20,074 nt of DNA from Candidatus Pacearchaeota archaeon (lineage in GTDB: Archaea; Nanobdellota; Nanobdellia; Pacearchaeales; GW2011-AR1). A model generated the notes under the pieces. The model searched no databases, was not told the origin of the DNA, and was given only the letters and a program-made list of their open reading frames with translations. A program made the translations under genes and the position numbers. The DNA is taken from positions 1 to 20,074 of the forward strand of contig JACPLS010000008.1 in assembly GCA_016186375.1 (NCBI GenBank), in the 5' to 3' direction. Positions 19,800 through 20,074 of this stretch are shown here, piece by piece (within the stretch, counting starts at the first letter, position 1; each line of letters starts with the position of its first letter).

Positions 19800-20074
19800 A
19801 TGATAAGAAAAAGGAATACACAAAACAAGCAGAGAACTTCGAACTACAACGCATTGTTTTTGCTTTCGTTTGTGATGAGCGTTCTTTTACTTTCTTTTGT
19901 TTCTTCTGCTAAACTAGATACGACAAGCATACAGAAGACGAGTCAAAGCATTGTGGATAGTATCACTGGCGCACTCTCGCCTGTTTTTGAAGGCATTTTG
20001 GGGCAGACATCAAATAGTGAATTCTTCTTTGCGAAGATATTGATTATTATCCTTATCATTGCTATAGTGTATGC
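19800..20074 (+). CDS. Membrane protein, paralogue of the preceding gene (partial, runs off the right edge)
   Basis: ATG 19800 opens a frame that is still open at the edge after 91 codons. It has a basic N-terminus (MIRKRNTQNKQRTSNYN), a signal-like hydrophobic segment (about 18-36, ending VSSA), and an outer part with SPVFEGILGQTSNSEFFFAK. A first membrane helix (ILIIILIIAIVYA) begins at the edge. The P-x5-ILG-x2-S pattern and the distance to the helix match the preceding 298-residue protein, which suggests a tandem duplication. Function unknown. Confidence 0.65.
   Translation, partial: MIRKRNTQNKQRTSNYNALFLLSFVMSVLLLSFVSSAKLDTTSIQKTSQSIVDSITGALSPVFEGILGQTSNSEFFFAKILIIILIIAIVY

Noticed and set aside
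1..20074. CRISPR arrays, rRNA and tRNA genes
   Set aside because: No regularly spaced repeats and no rRNA or tRNA core sequences were found on reading either strand; a dedicated search could still reveal a split or unusual tRNA.

Overview
The window most likely comes from a small-genome, DPANN-type archaeon (Pacearchaeota/Woesearchaeota-like). The archaeal markers are an AglB/Stt3 oligosaccharyltransferase, an archaeal-type class I fructose-bisphosphate aldolase, FEN1, a VapBC pair, archaeal two-gene transposons, and mostly leaderless genes whose TATA boxes sit about 25-28 bases before the ATG. The lineage is inferred from gene content and style; no 16S rRNA, tRNA or other marker in the window fixes it.

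Layout. 1-1263: a truncated reading frame, an unrecognised one-helix protein and a vapBC-type toxin-antitoxin pair. 1550-2759 (minus): two overlapping genes for exported or anchored proteins. 3014-3877 (minus): a SpoIIM/DUF95 membrane protein, divergent from the aldolase gene (3972-4712), whose promoter holds a large palindrome. 4740-4850: two strong inverted repeats. 4893-7493: a GT-C membrane glycosyltransferase followed 6 bases later by a soluble polyprenyl-phosphate-sugar synthase (GT2). 7554-8573: an unknown small protein and a tail-fibre-like protein with an unusual translation start. 8602-13814 (minus): a tight operon, aglB - GlcNAc-1-P-type transferase - flippase, which with the GT2/GT-C pair forms a surface glycosylation locus. 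The transferase would load the first sugar on a polyprenyl phosphate, the flippase would turn it over, AglB would transfer the glycan to Asn of exported proteins, and the GT2/GT-C pair would add a lipid-carried sugar outside.

13860-15244: a complete insertion sequence with a DDE transposase, an overlapping DUF2080-like small gene, terminal inverted repeats and two related internal palindromes. It lies about 15 bases upstream of the aglB TATA box. 15245-16485 is a patchwork: a region that folds into two back-to-back three-way junctions, an orphan DUF2283-like gene, and a frameshifted, 3'-truncated transposase remnant. 16486-20074 looks like a different compositional domain (more G+C by eye): FEN1, then four signal-peptide-bearing multi-helix membrane proteins of unknown function, at least two of which look like tandem paralogues; the last runs off the window.

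The items most worth a second look are the double three-way junction (15353-15476), the transposon's palindromes with an AbrB-like DUF2080 protein, the full Shine-Dalgarno driving a five-codon reading frame coupled to a GTG start at 8028, the palindromic aldolase operator, and the membrane-protein cluster at the right end.
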